Made by a program: the position numbers and the translations under genes
Assembly: GCA_001443365.1 (NCBI GenBank)
Contig: LDXL01000008.1
Coordinates: 1 to 64,000, forward strand
From: Thaumarchaeota archaeon CSP1-1
GTDB lineage: Archaea; Thermoproteota; Nitrososphaeria; Nitrososphaerales; Nitrosopumilaceae
Direction of reading: 5' to 3'
DNA length: 64,000 nt
In this document: piece by piece, positions 34,562 to 43,364 of the stretch
Layout of the letters: each line of letters begins with the position of its first letter
How positions within the stretch are numbered: the first letter of the stretch is position 1
The notes under the pieces: model-generated
What the model was told of the DNA's origin: nothing
Database searches by the model: none
What the model saw: the letters and a program-made list of their open reading frames with translations, nothing else

Positions 34562-35251
34562 ATGCTGAAATCTTATTTTATAACCGGTACTGATACTGAT
34601 GTTGGAAAAACCTATGTAACGGCAGGAATTGCCGCTGCAATGAAAAAAATGGGGATAGACTTTGGAATAATGAAGCCTTTTGCTGCAGGGACTGTACAGA
34701 ATAGAGGCTACAAATCACAAGATGTACAACTACTTTCTAAGGCAGCACAAGTAAACGATGCTGAGGAATTAGTTAATCCGTATTTTTTTCCAATTCCTGC
34801 TTCGCCCTTTACTGCAATGCAAAATCTTGGGCTTGAAATTGATATTAAAATTGTATTAAATAGCTTCAAAAAATTATCTACAATGCACGATGTTTTGTTA
34901 GTTGAAGGGATAGGTGGCATAATGACTCCAATACTGAAGAATTATTTTGTAACCAATTTGATAAAAGAAATGGATTTAGAAACAATCATAGTTACTAGCT
35001 CACGTATTGGAACAGTTAACCATATAATTATGACAATCAAAATGTGTCAAAATTATGGAATTAAGGTTCGTGGCATAATTATAAACAATTTAAATTCCAG
35101 TGGGTATCCTACCCATGATCTTAAACGAGATATTGAAGAGTTAACGGAAACCCCTGTAATTGGTTCGATTCCATACATTAAAGACTTCAATTTAGAAAAA
35201 ATTTCACAAATTATTACAAATAAAATTGATCTTAAATCACTAACTCTATAG
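34562..35251 (+). CDS. bioD: BioD, dethiobiotin synthetase
   Basis: 229 residues. P-loop GTDTDVGKTYV at about 8-18, a KPFAAG substrate element near 39-44, and VEGIGGIMTPI. It forms the ureido ring of dethiobiotin using ATP and carbon dioxide. Completes bioA-D with bioB-F; no bioC/H or bioW is seen, so the pimeloyl source lies elsewhere. Confidence 0.93.
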   Translation: MLKSYFITGTDTDVGKTYVTAGIAAAMKKMGIDFGIMKPFAAGTVQNRGYKSQDVQLLSKAAQVNDAEELVNPYFFPIPASPFTAMQNLGLEIDIKIVLNSFKKLSTMHDVLLVEGIGGIMTPILKNYFVTNLIKEMDLETIIVTSSRIGTVNHIIMTIKMCQNYGIKVRGIIINNLNSSGYPTHDLKRDIEELTETPVIGSIPYIKDFNLEKISQIITNKIDLKSLTL

Positions 35252-35267
35252 AAAATTTAAAAATAGC

Positions 35268-35504
35268 TTAGGATTTAATGATTTTAAATTTACTTTGTTT
35301 TCTTGAAGAAAGAAACTCAGTTATGTCATCTAAAATTTTAGTAAACGAACCATCATAGTTATCAATATGATACGTTCTACTTTTCATTTGTAAATCGGTA
35401 CTTAAAACTAGCCAAATGTTTTCTTTTGCAGTTTGAATTTTCTCTTCTGTGATCTTGGCTAATTCTTGATATAGTAAATCTTTAACTGAATAATCTATTT
35501 CCAT
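35268..35504 (-). CDS. Hypothetical protein, 78 aa
   Basis: 78 residues, soluble and charged (DYSVKDLLYQELAKITEEKI start, KQSKFKIIKS end). No motif recognised. It lies 12 nt downstream of the HMG-CoA synthase gene on the same strand and may share its transcript. Confidence 0.6.
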   Translation of the reverse strand: MEIDYSVKDLLYQELAKITEEKIQTAKENIWLVLSTDLQMKSRTYHIDNYDGSFTKILDDITEFLSSRKQSKFKIIKS

Positions 35505-35516
35505 GAAATTAAAATC

Positions 35517-36911
35517 TTATTCATTAAAGATGTATCTTCGTTCGCCTCTGCTTTCAGCTACCGTTTTTACATCTACTAGGATAAATTCTTCCTTTCCATC
35601 AAGAATGCTTTCAGTAGGACTACGTTTATTCTCATGAATTTCTTCATATTCTTTGTGGCTTAATTTCTTTCTTGGTCCAAGCTCTGCCTCTAAATTCATG
35701 TCTTTAACAACCTCTTTGTATTGTGGCTGAATGACGCCACTGAAGACCATGGCACTACTTCCACTTCCATAAGAACCAAATCCAAAACGTTTTCCCTCAA
35801 GCTCAACTCCTTTTTGGAATTCAAACTCTAGAGCACTTCTAAAACCAAGATATAATGAAGCGGTGTAAAGATTTCCTATCATTTTAGATGCGATTAAAGA
35901 GCTGGCAATTTTTGATTCATAAATGTCTTGAAACTCTTCTGTTTTTGTAAATAGTTTTGTAAATTCGTGGTCTTTTGCCATGAACTCAGCATCACCAAGA
36001 ACTGACTCTATTGTACCACGTGGATCCTTTGGAACCGGTTCTTCCATCCCTACTTTCTCAATAATTTTTTTCCACCGTGGTAATCCTCTCCATTCATGTC
36101 TCACTAGATACGCTAGTGCCTTTTTGCCCATGTTACTATATGGAAGGTGCATGCAAATATAATCAATGTAATCTAAAAAGGACTCTCCTTCCTTTAGCTT
36201 GATAATGCCTCTATCTAATGCCTTTTTCTTATAGGCCATAAGTGCGCTTTTAACTTGAATTAGATAAAGCAAGTTAGAATATTGACCATGAACAATAGGT
36301 GTTTCCTTTCCAAATGGTCTGTAAAAATCGTATTCGTCCTTGATAGAAGTTGAGGTAACTTTTGGATCAAACGAAAGTAACCTTGGTTTATCATTTAGAA
36401 GCATTGCCAATGCACCTGCCCCTTGAGTTAACTCCCCACTCGAACCTAAATCATACTTCGCAATATCTGAAACCACTACCAAAGCACTTTTGCCTTCAGC
36501 TTCCCCAGCTCTTATCCAATTTGCGTTATCATACAAAGCATATGAACCACTTACACATGCAAATTTTGTTTCTACTCCTCCACAATGCTCAAATGATTCG
36601 CTACCGTAAACTTGCTCAAGCATTCCAATAACATATGAGTTCATTGCTTTTGATTCGTCAAATGATGATTCTGTAGAAACATAAAGTCGACCTATGTCAT
36701 CAGGAGACAGATTATTTTTTTTCATAACCCTCAGGCATGCATTTGCTGCCAAGCATGCTGGATCTTGATTGGTATCAACCATGGCCATTTGTGATATGCC
36801 TAGTCCTCTTACCAGTTTAGCCGGATCTACGCCTCTAGCACTGGCAAAATCAGCTGCATCTACGTATAATCTAGGAATGTAAATTCCTATATCGTCAATT
36901 CCAGCTGCCAT
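35517..36911 (-). CDS. Hydroxymethylglutaryl-CoA synthase
   Basis: 464 residues. Condenses acetyl-CoA with acetoacetyl-CoA to HMG-CoA, entry to the mevalonate (archaeal lipid) pathway. Catalytic Cys119 in KFACVSGSYALY, Glu81 in STESSFDESKA, and His in YICMHLPYSNMGKK are present; GSYGSGSSAMVF is the C-terminal signature. Archaeal enzymes often work in a complex with thiolase and a DUF35 protein; here that pair lies at 43038-44470. Confidence 0.93.
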   Translation of the reverse strand: MAAGIDDIGIYIPRLYVDAADFASARGVDPAKLVRGLGISQMAMVDTNQDPACLAANACLRVMKKNNLSPDDIGRLYVSTESSFDESKAMNSYVIGMLEQVYGSESFEHCGGVETKFACVSGSYALYDNANWIRAGEAEGKSALVVVSDIAKYDLGSSGELTQGAGALAMLLNDKPRLLSFDPKVTSTSIKDEYDFYRPFGKETPIVHGQYSNLLYLIQVKSALMAYKKKALDRGIIKLKEGESFLDYIDYICMHLPYSNMGKKALAYLVRHEWRGLPRWKKIIEKVGMEEPVPKDPRGTIESVLGDAEFMAKDHEFTKLFTKTEEFQDIYESKIASSLIASKMIGNLYTASLYLGFRSALEFEFQKGVELEGKRFGFGSYGSGSSAMVFSGVIQPQYKEVVKDMNLEAELGPRKKLSHKEYEEIHENKRSPTESILDGKEEFILVDVKTVAESRGERRYIFNE

Positions 36912-37021
36912 AAGCTAGCCATCTCCAATTCGTACATAAAGGTATTGGGCCTAATCTGCATCACAAATAAGGCAAGATTCGCCTATTTTTATAATTTTTT
37001 TAAAAATATCATGAAAATCTA

Positions 37022-37792
37022 TTATTTTGCTAATTCGTATTCAAATATTCTCTGGAAAGATTCGTAAGGTTGCGCTCCAGGGATCTTTGTAATTTGGTTA
37101 TCCGGACCTATAATAAAAAATCCAGGAGTTCCAGTAAGGCCTAGAGTTCTAGCATCATTGTTACTTGAAGTTACTAACTGATCGTATTTCTTTTCTACCA
37201 TGCATTTGACAAAGCTTTCCTCATTTAGTTCAATAGACTGGGCAAATTTCAATAAATTCTCAGATGAAGCCCAATCATTGTTTTCACCACCCCAATTATT
37301 GTATAATGTATCATGATATTCCCAAAATTTGCCTTGCTCCTTGGCACAATGAGCAGCATTGGCAGCAGCTATGGAATCAGGACCGATAATTGTAAAATCT
37401 TTAAAAATAATCTTTACTTTACCAGTTTCTACATAATTTTTTAAAATAGCTGATTCTGTTTCATTGAAAAATTTATGGCAAAAGAAGCACTGATAGTCTC
37501 CAAATTCAACAAGTGTTATTGGGGCATTCTCATCTCCAAGATATGGTGATGCATTAGCTGTAAACAAAGACAAGGTAACTTCTTGGTTCTCTTGGTTTGG
37601 AGTTTTTTCTTCAAATTGTAGTTCTGGATTAGTATCTATTACATTCATTGCCAAAAACACTGAAATTATTGAAACTATGGCAATCCCTGCTCCAATCCCT
37701 AAAGAAGGCCCATGCAATCCACGTGTAGTTTTAGGCTGAGATTGGATAGGCATCTCAGCAGCATTGTCTGAAGATGATTCGTCCATATTCAA
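37022..37792 (-). CDS. DsbA-family membrane-anchored disulfide oxidoreductase
   Basis: 256 residues. A cytosolic tail of about 32 residues and one span (about 33-52) precede a thioredoxin_4/DsbA domain with active site CFFC (Cys102, Cys105) after ITLVEFGDYQ. NAAHCAKEQGKFWEYHD and the cis-Pro GLTGTPGFFI complete the fold. It probably oxidises or isomerises disulfides in exported proteins. Thaumarchaea carry many such proteins. Confidence 0.87.
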   Translation of the reverse strand: MNMDESSSDNAAEMPIQSQPKTTRGLHGPSLGIGAGIAIVSIISVFLAMNVIDTNPELQFEEKTPNQENQEVTLSLFTANASPYLGDENAPITLVEFGDYQCFFCHKFFNETESAILKNYVETGKVKIIFKDFTIIGPDSIAAANAAHCAKEQGKFWEYHDTLYNNWGGENNDWASSENLLKFAQSIELNEESFVKCMVEKKYDQLVTSSNNDARTLGLTGTPGFFIIGPDNQITKIPGAQPYESFQRIFEYELAK

Positions 37793-37866
37793 ATACGATT
37801 CTTAATAGGATTAATTTAGTTCTTTGTTTGTGTAATGTAAATAAAAGGTAAAAGTTTAGAAACTAT

Positions 37867-38919
37867 ATGAAGAAAGTTTTTGTCAACGGTTATGGTTCTA
37901 TCGGTAGCAGAATCGCACAATTCATCAAAGATGATTCTGAAATTGAAGTTATTGGCGTTGGAAAATATTCTCCTGATGAAAAAGTGAATATGGCAATATC
38001 TAGGGGCTTTTCGGTATATGTACCTGAGAAAAAACAGGATTTGTTTAAGAATTACAAAATTTCTGGAACAATAGAAGATGCGATATCTGATTGTGATTTA
38101 GTAATTGATGCAGCTCCTTCAGGCCATGGATTTCTAAATAAAAAAAATCTATACGAGCCAAAAGACATAATGGCTATTTATCAAGGTGGTGAAACAATTT
38201 ATGGAGAAAAAGCAGTATCTGATTTGCTGTTTAACTCACGTGTAAATTACAAACAAGCAATTGGGAAAAAACACGTCATGCAAGGAAGTTGTAATGTAAC
38301 AGGGATGGGAAGAATTTTGCAACCACTTCGAGAAAAATATAATGAGCGATTGCTTAGATTTGATGTCATACTAGTACGACGATGGGCTGATCTGGAACAG
38401 ACAGATAAAGAAGTAAAAGATACCATCGAATGGTCAGAGAATCCACATCATGGAGATGATGTGAAAAGCTACATGGGAAAAGATACGCCATTATTTTTGC
38501 GTGCAATAAAAGTACCAACCAGACAAATGCACCTACATATACTAGATGTGCGTTTTAAAGACACTGCCCCAAGGCCATCTGAATTTTTAGAGACATTCAA
38601 AAATGAGTATGGTGTTGCTACATTGTATACCGCGAAAGGAACAAAGGAAGTTCGTGACTATGCAGATTCGATGAAGTTTAGCTTTAAAGATACTAACATG
38701 ATTCACATCCATGCAAACATGATAGAATCCATTGGAGACACTGTCAAAATGATGTACTCTGATGATCAAACAGGAATAGTGATTCCAGAAAACCATCTAT
38801 TAATGCAAGCAATGCTATTTCAAAAAGAATACAAAGATGCATTCAAACATACTGAAGAATTATTCCACATGGATGAAAAGAAAAAAATCTTAGAGGAACA
38901 CTTTTCTCTAAAAAAATAA
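37867..38919 (+). CDS. gap: Archaeal (type II) glyceraldehyde-3-phosphate dehydrogenase
   Basis: 350 residues. The Rossmann start KKVFVNGYGSIGSRIAQFIK is followed by catalytic Cys142 in QGSCNVTGMGR and DTIEWSENPHHGDDVKSYMG. The sequence matches archaeal phosphorylating GAPDH rather than the bacterial class. In autotrophic thaumarchaea it mainly serves gluconeogenesis. Divergent from the DsbA-like gene. Confidence 0.93.
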   Translation: MKKVFVNGYGSIGSRIAQFIKDDSEIEVIGVGKYSPDEKVNMAISRGFSVYVPEKKQDLFKNYKISGTIEDAISDCDLVIDAAPSGHGFLNKKNLYEPKDIMAIYQGGETIYGEKAVSDLLFNSRVNYKQAIGKKHVMQGSCNVTGMGRILQPLREKYNERLLRFDVILVRRWADLEQTDKEVKDTIEWSENPHHGDDVKSYMGKDTPLFLRAIKVPTRQMHLHILDVRFKDTAPRPSEFLETFKNEYGVATLYTAKGTKEVRDYADSMKFSFKDTNMIHIHANMIESIGDTVKMMYSDDQTGIVIPENHLLMQAMLFQKEYKDAFKHTEELFHMDEKKKILEEHFSLKK

Positions 38920-39044
38920 CATCATTAAATTCTTTCAATTCTATATTAAAGACACCATGTTTTTCGAATAATTTATTTTCTTTAAAGTAATTATTAAGGT
39001 TTAATATACGATTTTTAAATTCCTGTTTATTCTTAATTAATTAA

Positions 39045-40382
39045 TCACTGCTTTGGTGGAATAGCAAATCTGTTGTTAGGATTATTATGATAATCTACAG
39101 GTAACATCGCATCTTTTTGTCTGCCTGTTAAAATTCCAATTACCACATCATCTTTTTTAATTATTTCTTCTTGGATTAATTTTCTAATTCCCGCTGGGAC
39201 TGAGCCTGAGGCCATTTCACAATCAAACCCATTTAGTCCTACTATAGACATACCATCTAACATTTCAGAATCGGAAACTTGGGTAACAACACCATTTGTA
39301 AAATCTAATGCTCTTAATCCTTTGAGAATGTTTGATGGTCTACCAATTTGAATTGCAGTAGCCTTAGTCTTTGGTCGAATTCCCTTTTTATCTAAAAACG
39401 CATAATATCTCTGAATTAATTCAATGTCTGGTCTGCCTTTGTTCCATCGTAATTTTGTTTCTTCAAATTTCCCATTATACAAATCATACAATGTACTTGC
39501 CCCTTCAGCATTTACAACAGCAATTCGTGGAATTTTTTTAATCCATCCCCATTCGTATAATTCTATTAAGCATTTTCCACAGCTTGATGTATTTCCTAAA
39601 GCCCCTCCAGGATAAACTATCCAATCCGGAGCTTCCCAGTTTTGATTTTCTAATGCTCTAAATGGAATAGTTTTCTGACCTTCTATTCTAAATGGATTGA
39701 TTGAATTTACAGTGTATCCTCCATATTTTTTTGCGTCTTCTAGAGATTTTGAAAATGCATCATCAAAATTTCCATCGACTTCAATTATTTGAGCACCAAA
39801 CTGATATGCTTGGCTTAGCTTACCAGGAGCAATTTGCCCAGCTGGAATGTATACATCACATTCCATATTTTCATTAGCAGCATACATCCCAGCAGCTGCA
39901 GATGTATTGCCAGTTGACGCACATACTATTTTTTTTGCATTGACAAGCTTTGCATGAGTTACAGCAGCTGCCATTCCATTGTCTTTAAATGAACCACTTG
40001 GATTGTAGCCTTCTGGTTGAAGTAACAAATTATCATTAGGTATTTCTAGGAACTCAGCAACCCTTGACATATGGTAAGGTTTTGACTGTCTTCCCTCAGC
40101 TCCATCTAGCGATACTAAGTGTTGAGAGCATTCTTCTAAATTCCCTGTATCGATTTCACAAAAATTCAATAACTCTCGAAAGCGCCAGACTCCACTTTCA
40201 TTAAATATACTTCCTTGAGGATTACGTCTACTATAGAATAATTCTTTTAGTGCGCGTGAAGGATTTTTTTTATATTTGACATCCAGTAAATGTCCTTTCC
40301 TACACTCTAAAATCCCTGATTTTATAGCATACTCTAAGCCACACTGAGGATCTATACATTTTAGATATGCATTATCTTGCAA
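39045..40382 (-). CDS. thrC: Threonine synthase
   Basis: 445 residues. N-terminal Cys-rich segment (Cys9, Cys14, Cys27, His31) resembles a zinc ribbon seen in some archaeal ThrC. PLP Lys133 in NPSGSFKDNGMAAA, CASTGNTSAAAGMYAANENM and the phosphate loop GGALGNTSSCGKCL are clear. Converts O-phosphohomoserine to threonine. The far gene ilvA (53897) uses the product. Confidence 0.92.
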   Translation of the reverse strand: MQDNAYLKCIDPQCGLEYAIKSGILECRKGHLLDVKYKKNPSRALKELFYSRRNPQGSIFNESGVWRFRELLNFCEIDTGNLEECSQHLVSLDGAEGRQSKPYHMSRVAEFLEIPNDNLLLQPEGYNPSGSFKDNGMAAAVTHAKLVNAKKIVCASTGNTSAAAGMYAANENMECDVYIPAGQIAPGKLSQAYQFGAQIIEVDGNFDDAFSKSLEDAKKYGGYTVNSINPFRIEGQKTIPFRALENQNWEAPDWIVYPGGALGNTSSCGKCLIELYEWGWIKKIPRIAVVNAEGASTLYDLYNGKFEETKLRWNKGRPDIELIQRYYAFLDKKGIRPKTKATAIQIGRPSNILKGLRALDFTNGVVTQVSDSEMLDGMSIVGLNGFDCEMASGSVPAGIRKLIQEEIIKKDDVVIGILTGRQKDAMLPVDYHNNPNNRFAIPPKQ

Positions 40383-40509
40383 CGCTGATACGATAGCTCA
40401 TAGTAATTTAAATTTAAAATGTATTAATTCAAAATTTCATTAAGCATGCCAATTTTTGTTCATAAAATACCAAACTTTTAGATTGGTTATTTTTACTTTA
40501 GAGATAACT

Positions 40510-40884
40510 TTGATTAATTTTGACAATAATCTAAATGGAGTTCTATCGCGAATCAAAGATTCTTACCAAATACTTGAACATCTAAACGATGTTCCTGGGG
40601 ATTTAGAAATTATTAAAAAAGAACTGGCAAAAATTAATGGATTGTTACAGGTTATTGTTAACAAACTTGAAAACATCGATAATAGTTCTGATAAATATGT
40701 AAAATTATCATCTGCTGCAAAATTTTACTTGCAAAATTACTCTTTTGAAAGAGAAATCGAAACCATGTCGAAGTTATATTCTGACGATCCCAATCGATTA
40801 AAAAATATACGAAATTCAATTCTTGAGTCTCTTCAAGATAAAAAACTAATGGAAAAAGTAGAATCTATAATAGAGAATTCCTAA
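40510..40884 (+). CDS. Hypothetical helical protein
   Basis: About 124 residues from TTG 40510 (the frame is open back to 40456, where another TTG lies). Helical, with coiled-coil-like LEIIKKELAKINGLLQVIVN and an acidic end. No family recognised. Confidence 0.5.
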   Translation: MINFDNNLNGVLSRIKDSYQILEHLNDVPGDLEIIKKELAKINGLLQVIVNKLENIDNSSDKYVKLSSAAKFYLQNYSFEREIETMSKLYSDDPNRLKNIRNSILESLQDKKLMEKVESIIENS

Positions 40885-40896
40885 TATCTTTCATTA

Positions 40897-41004
40897 TTGG
40901 CAAAAGATGAAAATCATTGTGTGATTTGTGGTTGCAAAGATCATAGGTTAATTGGATGTGTTAAACATATGTCGAAAAAATGTAGCTGTTTTGATAATAA
41001 ATGA
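40897..41004 (+). CDS. Cys-rich microprotein, 35 aa
   Basis: 35 residues from TTG with Cys8, Cys11, Cys13, Cys21, Cys29 and Cys31 plus His (HCVICGCKDHRLIG, then CSCF). Zinc binding is likely. It begins 12 nt after the previous gene and resembles in composition the minus-strand protein at 41264-41386. Function unknown. Confidence 0.45.
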   Translation: MAKDENHCVICGCKDHRLIGCVKHMSKKCSCFDNK

Positions 41005-41015
41005 TCTAAATAAGC

Positions 41016-41252
41016 TCAGGGATTACAGAGTTTACAGGATTTTATATCTCCCAATTCTTTTTCAGCCAACGAATATGTTGAAAACCAATGATACTTTGAA
41101 TCATTATTACCATCCTTTAGAAAATCTTGCTCAAAAATTAATTTACAATCTGTATTATGAATTATTGATTTAGTATGTGTAATAATTATCACAAACCCGT
41201 AGTTTGATTCCTTGATATTTCTGAGCTCCTCAATATTTTCTATTTTAACCAT
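41016..41252 (-). CDS. Hypothetical protein, 78 aa
   Basis: 78 residues with a central FVIIITHTKSIIHNTDCKLI and a C-terminal SCKLC. The latter recalls the end of a degraded zinc finger. Preferred over the overlapping plus-strand frame at 40952-41173 because of its amino-acid composition and ATG start, but the choice is tentative. Confidence 0.45.
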   Translation of the reverse strand: MVKIENIEELRNIKESNYGFVIIITHTKSIIHNTDCKLIFEQDFLKDGNNDSKYHWFSTYSLAEKELGDIKSCKLCNP

Positions 41253-41263
41253 AAAGCAAAATA

Positions 41264-41386
41264 TTAATCCTCTTTAGATTTTGGTCCAGATCTAATATGG
41301 AAATTGCTACAGCATTTACATTCATTCTTGATGCATTCCTTTTCAGTATAATGTCCACAAATACCACATTCACAACTTCTATTCAT
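41264..41386 (-). CDS. Cys-rich zinc-binding microprotein, 40 aa
   Basis: 40 residues. Cys5, Cys7, Cys10, Cys18, Cys23, Cys25 and Cys26 with His12 (MNRSCECGICGHYTEKECIK start). Two metal sites are possible. It lies 11 nt upstream of the 78-residue protein on the same strand. No family recognised. Confidence 0.5.
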   Translation of the reverse strand: MNRSCECGICGHYTEKECIKNECKCCSNFHIRSGPKSKED

Positions 41387-41457
41387 AATCAGATAATATC
41401 ATTAACAGAATATAAGGAAAATTGCATATTTTTTTCTGATATTTTACTAAAATGAGA

Positions 41458-41805
41458 TTACTTTTTGGGTTTTGATTTTTTTCTTCCAACCTTTGTAGTA
41501 CGCTTTTTTTCTGCTTTAGGTTCCTTTCCTTGCAGTTCTTTTTCTATTTGAGCTGCTTTGTTGTCTACTACTTTGATAATTTCTTGAATTAATCCATCAA
41601 GGTCGCTATCTGACGCCCTTGGTTCTACCGAGTCTGCAATATCATTAATTGTACTTGAAATCTCGGCACTTACTTGTTCAAAACTTTCAGGATCTTCATA
41701 AGCTGTATTATAAAGAGACTTTAAGCTGTTTACTTGATTGATAATTTGATCTGTTAGTGTAACCCTAAAATCGGTTCCGTTAACTTCAATCTCTTTGGTA
41801 CTCAT
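41458..41805 (-). CDS. Hypothetical protein with basic C-terminal tail
   Basis: 115 residues from ATG 41805 (MSTKEIEVNGTDFRVTLTDQ). The frame is open to a TTG at 41847, which would add 14 basic residues. A helical, acidic middle is followed by a Lys/Arg-rich tail (AEKKRTTKVGRKKSKPKK), a layout compatible with chromatin or ribosome binding. No family recognised. Confidence 0.55.
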   Translation of the reverse strand: MSTKEIEVNGTDFRVTLTDQIINQVNSLKSLYNTAYEDPESFEQVSAEISSTINDIADSVEPRASDSDLDGLIQEIIKVVDNKAAQIEKELQGKEPKAEKKRTTKVGRKKSKPKK

Positions 41806-41894
41806 AGTTAAAATTTTTATTTTCTGTCTTATAGGTTTTTTTGCCAATTATAGCCACGCATGAGCCAATCAAAAATAAGAATAGATCTTAATTT

Positions 41895-42254
41895 CTAAAA
41901 TGTAATGTAATCAAGAGCCGCAGCGTCACTGATTAGAGATGTATGCCTCGAACTTGTTATATACCCATTTTTTATGTCATTTGTAGGTACCCATCTATTA
42001 GTCGAGGTGTAATGACGTTTCTCTTTTAGCTCTCTTTCTATTTCCTGTATGTCAAATTCCCCCTCTTCCACTTCTTGAGTCTCTAGGTGCTTGATAGTAA
42101 CTAAGATTTTGTTAACTTTGACTCTATCCCCAAATTTCCATTTTGAAGGAGTATTTTCATCGGAAACTTCTACAACCTTTATTTTCATTTCTTTTTTTCC
42201 AAAGGTATCGTGACTCACAAGCACTCTTTCATCTACAAATTCTTCAAAGTCCAT
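41895..42254 (-). CDS. Hypothetical protein, 119 aa
   Basis: 119 residues, alternating charged strands (KEMKIKVVEVSDEN, VNKILVTIKHLETQEVEEGE). No motif recognised. Located 21 nt behind the resolvase-like gene on the same strand, possibly cotranscribed. Confidence 0.6.
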   Translation of the reverse strand: MDFEEFVDERVLVSHDTFGKKEMKIKVVEVSDENTPSKWKFGDRVKVNKILVTIKHLETQEVEEGEFDIQEIERELKEKRHYTSTNRWVPTNDIKNGYITSSRHTSLISDAAALDYITF

Positions 42255-42275
42255 ATAGTTAATTGGTGCTCATTA

Positions 42276-42905
42276 CTAAATAATGATTCGGTGCTTTGAT
42301 TTAAAAGGCATCTGGTAGTCTTTTAAAACTAATTTCTGGCGGTTTCCATCTATTATTGCATAGGTTGTACCATCATAGGTACAAACACAATCGATGATTT
42401 TTTCAGATTCATCCCAAACTTTGTAAAACTCTCTGAGTTGTCTATTTTCGTATTTTCCAACCCCTATCCTCTTTTTTGACAAAAACTTGAATGCTAAAAC
42501 AACTTTTCTTGTTTTGTATAATTCAAAGTGGTTCGTCCAATTAAGGCATCGAATTATTTGATCAAAAGGTACCTGGAGTGTAGTGCCAGTACCAGATTTT
42601 GCCTCTATTGTAAAGATAGTACTTTGACTATTATTAACTGCTAAAATGTCGGGAAGTGAGACACTGGGTGAGCCTAATCTGAATGCCTTCCATTCAGATA
42701 ACGCATTGAATCTTTTAACAAGCGTATCCTCCCAATTATATCCTCTCTGTCGTCTTGTCCTTGCAATTTTTTGATTTTGTTTATGAGAACGAATTTTTAA
42801 TTTCTTATGGAATTGGTTCTTCTCTTTAGTTAAACGATTTGAATACGCGTTTTTTGTTATTACTTGTATTTTAGTAGACAATAGCATTAGATCATTTTTT
42901 ACCAT
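42276..42905 (-). CDS. Holliday-junction-resolvase-like (Hjc-type) nuclease
   Basis: 209 residues. After a basic N-terminal stretch (about 1-54) comes RRQRGYNWEDTLVKRFNA with Glu59, then LPDILAV (Asp86) and TIEAKSG (Glu101, Lys103), the E...PD...ExK pattern of archaeal Hjc. Family enzymes cut four-way junctions as dimers. The N-terminal extension and a C-terminal domain of about 90 residues make it longer than typical Hjc (about 140). A later start is possible. Confidence 0.72.
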   Translation of the reverse strand: MVKNDLMLLSTKIQVITKNAYSNRLTKEKNQFHKKLKIRSHKQNQKIARTRRQRGYNWEDTLVKRFNALSEWKAFRLGSPSVSLPDILAVNNSQSTIFTIEAKSGTGTTLQVPFDQIIRCLNWTNHFELYKTRKVVLAFKFLSKKRIGVGKYENRQLREFYKVWDESEKIIDCVCTYDGTTYAIIDGNRQKLVLKDYQMPFKSKHRIII

Positions 42906-43037
42906 ATAGAAGAGCAGGTCATTATACCATTACCAAAGAGTCTTGTAAGGTAATTCCGATTTCCTCAAAATTATCTTTGCATATTAGAGACATTCATGAA
43001 ACTGTAAGGGGCCAAGATTAACATTCTGACTTCAGCA

Positions 43038-43364
43038 TTAAACCAGTGTCATAGTGAAATTATAATTCCTTCCATCTACTTTGCAGGTGTCAAGTTTTAC
43101 CTTTTTTCCAATTTCTGGTTGATTTGAATAGACTTGAAGAGTACCCATAATTCTAATCTTTTTTTCAAATTCTGCTAAACAAAAAAATATATTTCCTTTT
43201 TTAGAATATTCAAGAATTTTCCCAATCCCATCAGATTTTCTCCAATTTACTTTACCGAAGCAAAGACTACAATAATCACTAGGGGGCCATACCACATCCT
43301 TACAAGTAAGGCATTCGGGAATGACAAATTTTCCTTTTTTTAATTCTACTTCAAAAATACTCAT
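43038..43364 (-). CDS. DUF35 OB-fold/zinc-ribbon acyl-CoA-associated protein
   Basis: 108 residues. The rubredoxin-like zinc ribbon C-x2-C...C-x2-C (CLTCKDVVWPPSDYCSLC, residues 18-35) is followed by an OB-fold. DUF35 proteins pair with thiolases and, in archaea, bridge thiolase and HMG-CoA synthase. The start overlaps the thiolase stop by 4 nt, which fits complex formation. Confidence 0.87.
   Translation of the reverse strand: MSIFEVELKKGKFVIPECLTCKDVVWPPSDYCSLCFGKVNWRKSDGIGKILEYSKKGNIFFCLAEFEKKIRIMGTLQVYSNQPEIGKKVKLDTCKVDGRNYNFTMTLV

Noticed and set aside
40952-41173. 73-residue plus-strand frame
   Set aside because: It overlaps the Cys-rich 35-residue frame and the minus-strand 78-residue gene; Tyr/Leu/Asn-rich composition looks random.
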